Origin: Spirochaetaceae bacterium
GTDB taxonomy: Bacteria > Spirochaetota > Spirochaetia > Treponematales > Rectinemataceae
DNA length: 6,703 nucleotides
Direction: 5' to 3'
NCBI GenBank assembly: GCA_016794765.1
Contig: JAEUJG010000590.1
Location: forward strand, 1-6,703
The notes under the pieces are model-generated. The model did no database searches, was not told where the DNA came from, and was given only the letters and a program-made list of their open reading frames with translations. Of the stretch, positions 6,220 to 6,703 are shown one piece after another. The position numbers and the translations under genes were made by a program. Each line of letters opens with the position of its first letter. The stretch's first letter is position 1.

Positions 6220-6703
6220 CGAAGGCCTCCGGCGAGGAAGTCGGCCTCGAGCTCGGCGAAGGAGAGGGACAGCGCCAGGCCCGGATCATCGACGGGAGGA
6301 AAGCGTTCGAGGGGCAGGATGGAAAGCTCCTTGCCGGAAGGATAGGCCGCCACGAATTCCACGCGGTACCTTCGGAGGAAGGCGGCGGGACCCGCCGCTT
6401 TCAGCTCCGCCTCGAGTCCGGCGGCTTCGGCGAAGGCCCGGGCGTAGAGCGGACCGACGAGGGAGGCCTTGGGCGCGAGGACAAGCTCCGCCTCGGCGGC
6501 GCCCTCCTTCTTCCGGCTGGCGCGGACGGAAACCGCGAAGCGGCGGGATCCGTCCGGCACGGCGGCCTCGAGGAGGGCGATCGAGAAGGAGGCGCCCTTG
6601 GCCTGCGAGGCGAGCGCCTGGCCGAAGCCCTTGTCCGCGGCGAGGAGGGCGAGGAAGCGCTTTTCGGCGTCCGCAAAGAGGGCGCCGAGCCTGGGGCCCG
6701 CGA
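6216..6703 (-). CDS. Unrecognised protein, C-terminal 161 residues, 5' end beyond the window
   Basis: The reading frame is open from the right edge to a TGA at 6218-6216, so only the C-terminal part of the protein is seen. I do not recognise it. It is rich in Ala, Leu and Glu, with a run of probable amphipathic helices (for example RLGALFADAEKRFLALLAAD, and later LYARAFAEAAGLEAELKAAG) alternating with strand-like pieces (RRFAVSVRAS, YRVEFVAAYPSGKELSILPL). No membrane segment, metal cluster or catalytic motif is visible. An internal GTG at 6560 could be taken as a start, but the same frame continues upstream with equally good coding character and no ribosome-binding site is evident there, so a longer gene is more likely. 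Its stop overlaps the lipoprotein start as ATGA, which argues that the two are co-translated and functionally linked. Confidence 0.7.
   Translation of the reverse strand, partial: AGPRLGALFADAEKRFLALLAADKGFGQALASQAKGASFSIALLEAAVPDGSRRFAVSVRASRKKEGAAEAELVLAPKASLVGPLYARAFAEAAGLEAELKAAGPAAFLRRYRVEFVAAYPSGKELSILPLERFPPVDDPGLALSLSFAELEADFLAGGLR
6226..6230 (-). promoter_or_regulatory. Ribosome-binding site of the lipoprotein gene
   Basis: GGAGG on the minus strand, 6 nt before the ATG at 6219 and within the last codons of the upstream gene. Supports this ATG and translational coupling. Confidence 0.7.

Noticed and set aside
6216..6560. A complete 114-residue gene starting at the internal GTG
   Set aside because: The frame stays open upstream to the edge with the same composition, and no ribosome-binding site precedes the GTG; a partial longer gene is the simpler reading.
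1..6703. Mobile element, CRISPR array, tRNA or phage-defence island
   Set aside because: No transposase or integrase, no spaced direct repeats of CRISPR size, no tRNA-like cloverleaf and no gap larger than 65 bp were seen. The helicase-nuclease pair might suggest a defence system, but its motifs and the zinc cluster fit the MrfAB repair pair.

Overview
This is a GC-rich bacterial window (about two thirds GC or more by eye, with codons ending almost always in G or C). It is nearly fully coding, with five protein genes and no RNA gene, mobile element or CRISPR array that I can see. The GlgC sequence, the abundance of Ala/Gly/Pro-rich linkers and a Cys-anchored lipoprotein with a loose lipobox are compatible with a high-GC spirochaete-like organism. 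That placement is an inference from sequence style and memory of the families, not a search result.

Layout. Positions 1-3046 (minus strand) hold a two-gene DNA-repair operon. mrfA (YprA-type SF2 helicase with a C-terminal four-cysteine zinc domain) comes first, followed by mrfB (YprB-type DEDD exonuclease), which runs off the left edge. The two genes overlap by 17 nt, and the mrfB ribosome-binding site lies inside mrfA. Positions 3047-3111 form a 65-bp divergent control region, the only AT-rich spot in the window. It has a perfect TATAAT on the plus strand, a possible minus-strand promoter on top of it, and an inverted repeat. Positions 3112-4386 (plus) encode glgC, ADP-glucose pyrophosphorylase, of the cyanobacterial/plant-like branch. 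A 12-bp convergent gap carrying a GC palindrome separates it from a second minus-strand unit. That unit is an unrecognised gene entering from the right edge (6216-6703), coupled by an ATGA overlap to a 606-residue lipoprotein with a predicted beta-propeller and a PPC-like C-terminal domain (4399-6219).

How the genes relate. MrfA and MrfB are expected to act together in repair of DNA damage (mitomycin-type lesions in Bacillus subtilis). GlgC makes ADP-glucose for glycogen. The lipoprotein and its upstream partner are probably co-translated envelope-associated proteins of unknown role. I see no evidence that the three units form one system. The shared promoter region between mrfA and glgC is the one place where two of them could be regulated together.

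I did not find a clearly new system. The most interesting points are the compact overlapping divergent promoters with a dyad, an in-frame 30-bp repeat that inserts a Gly/Ala linker into MrfA, and the uncharacterised coupled pair at the right end.
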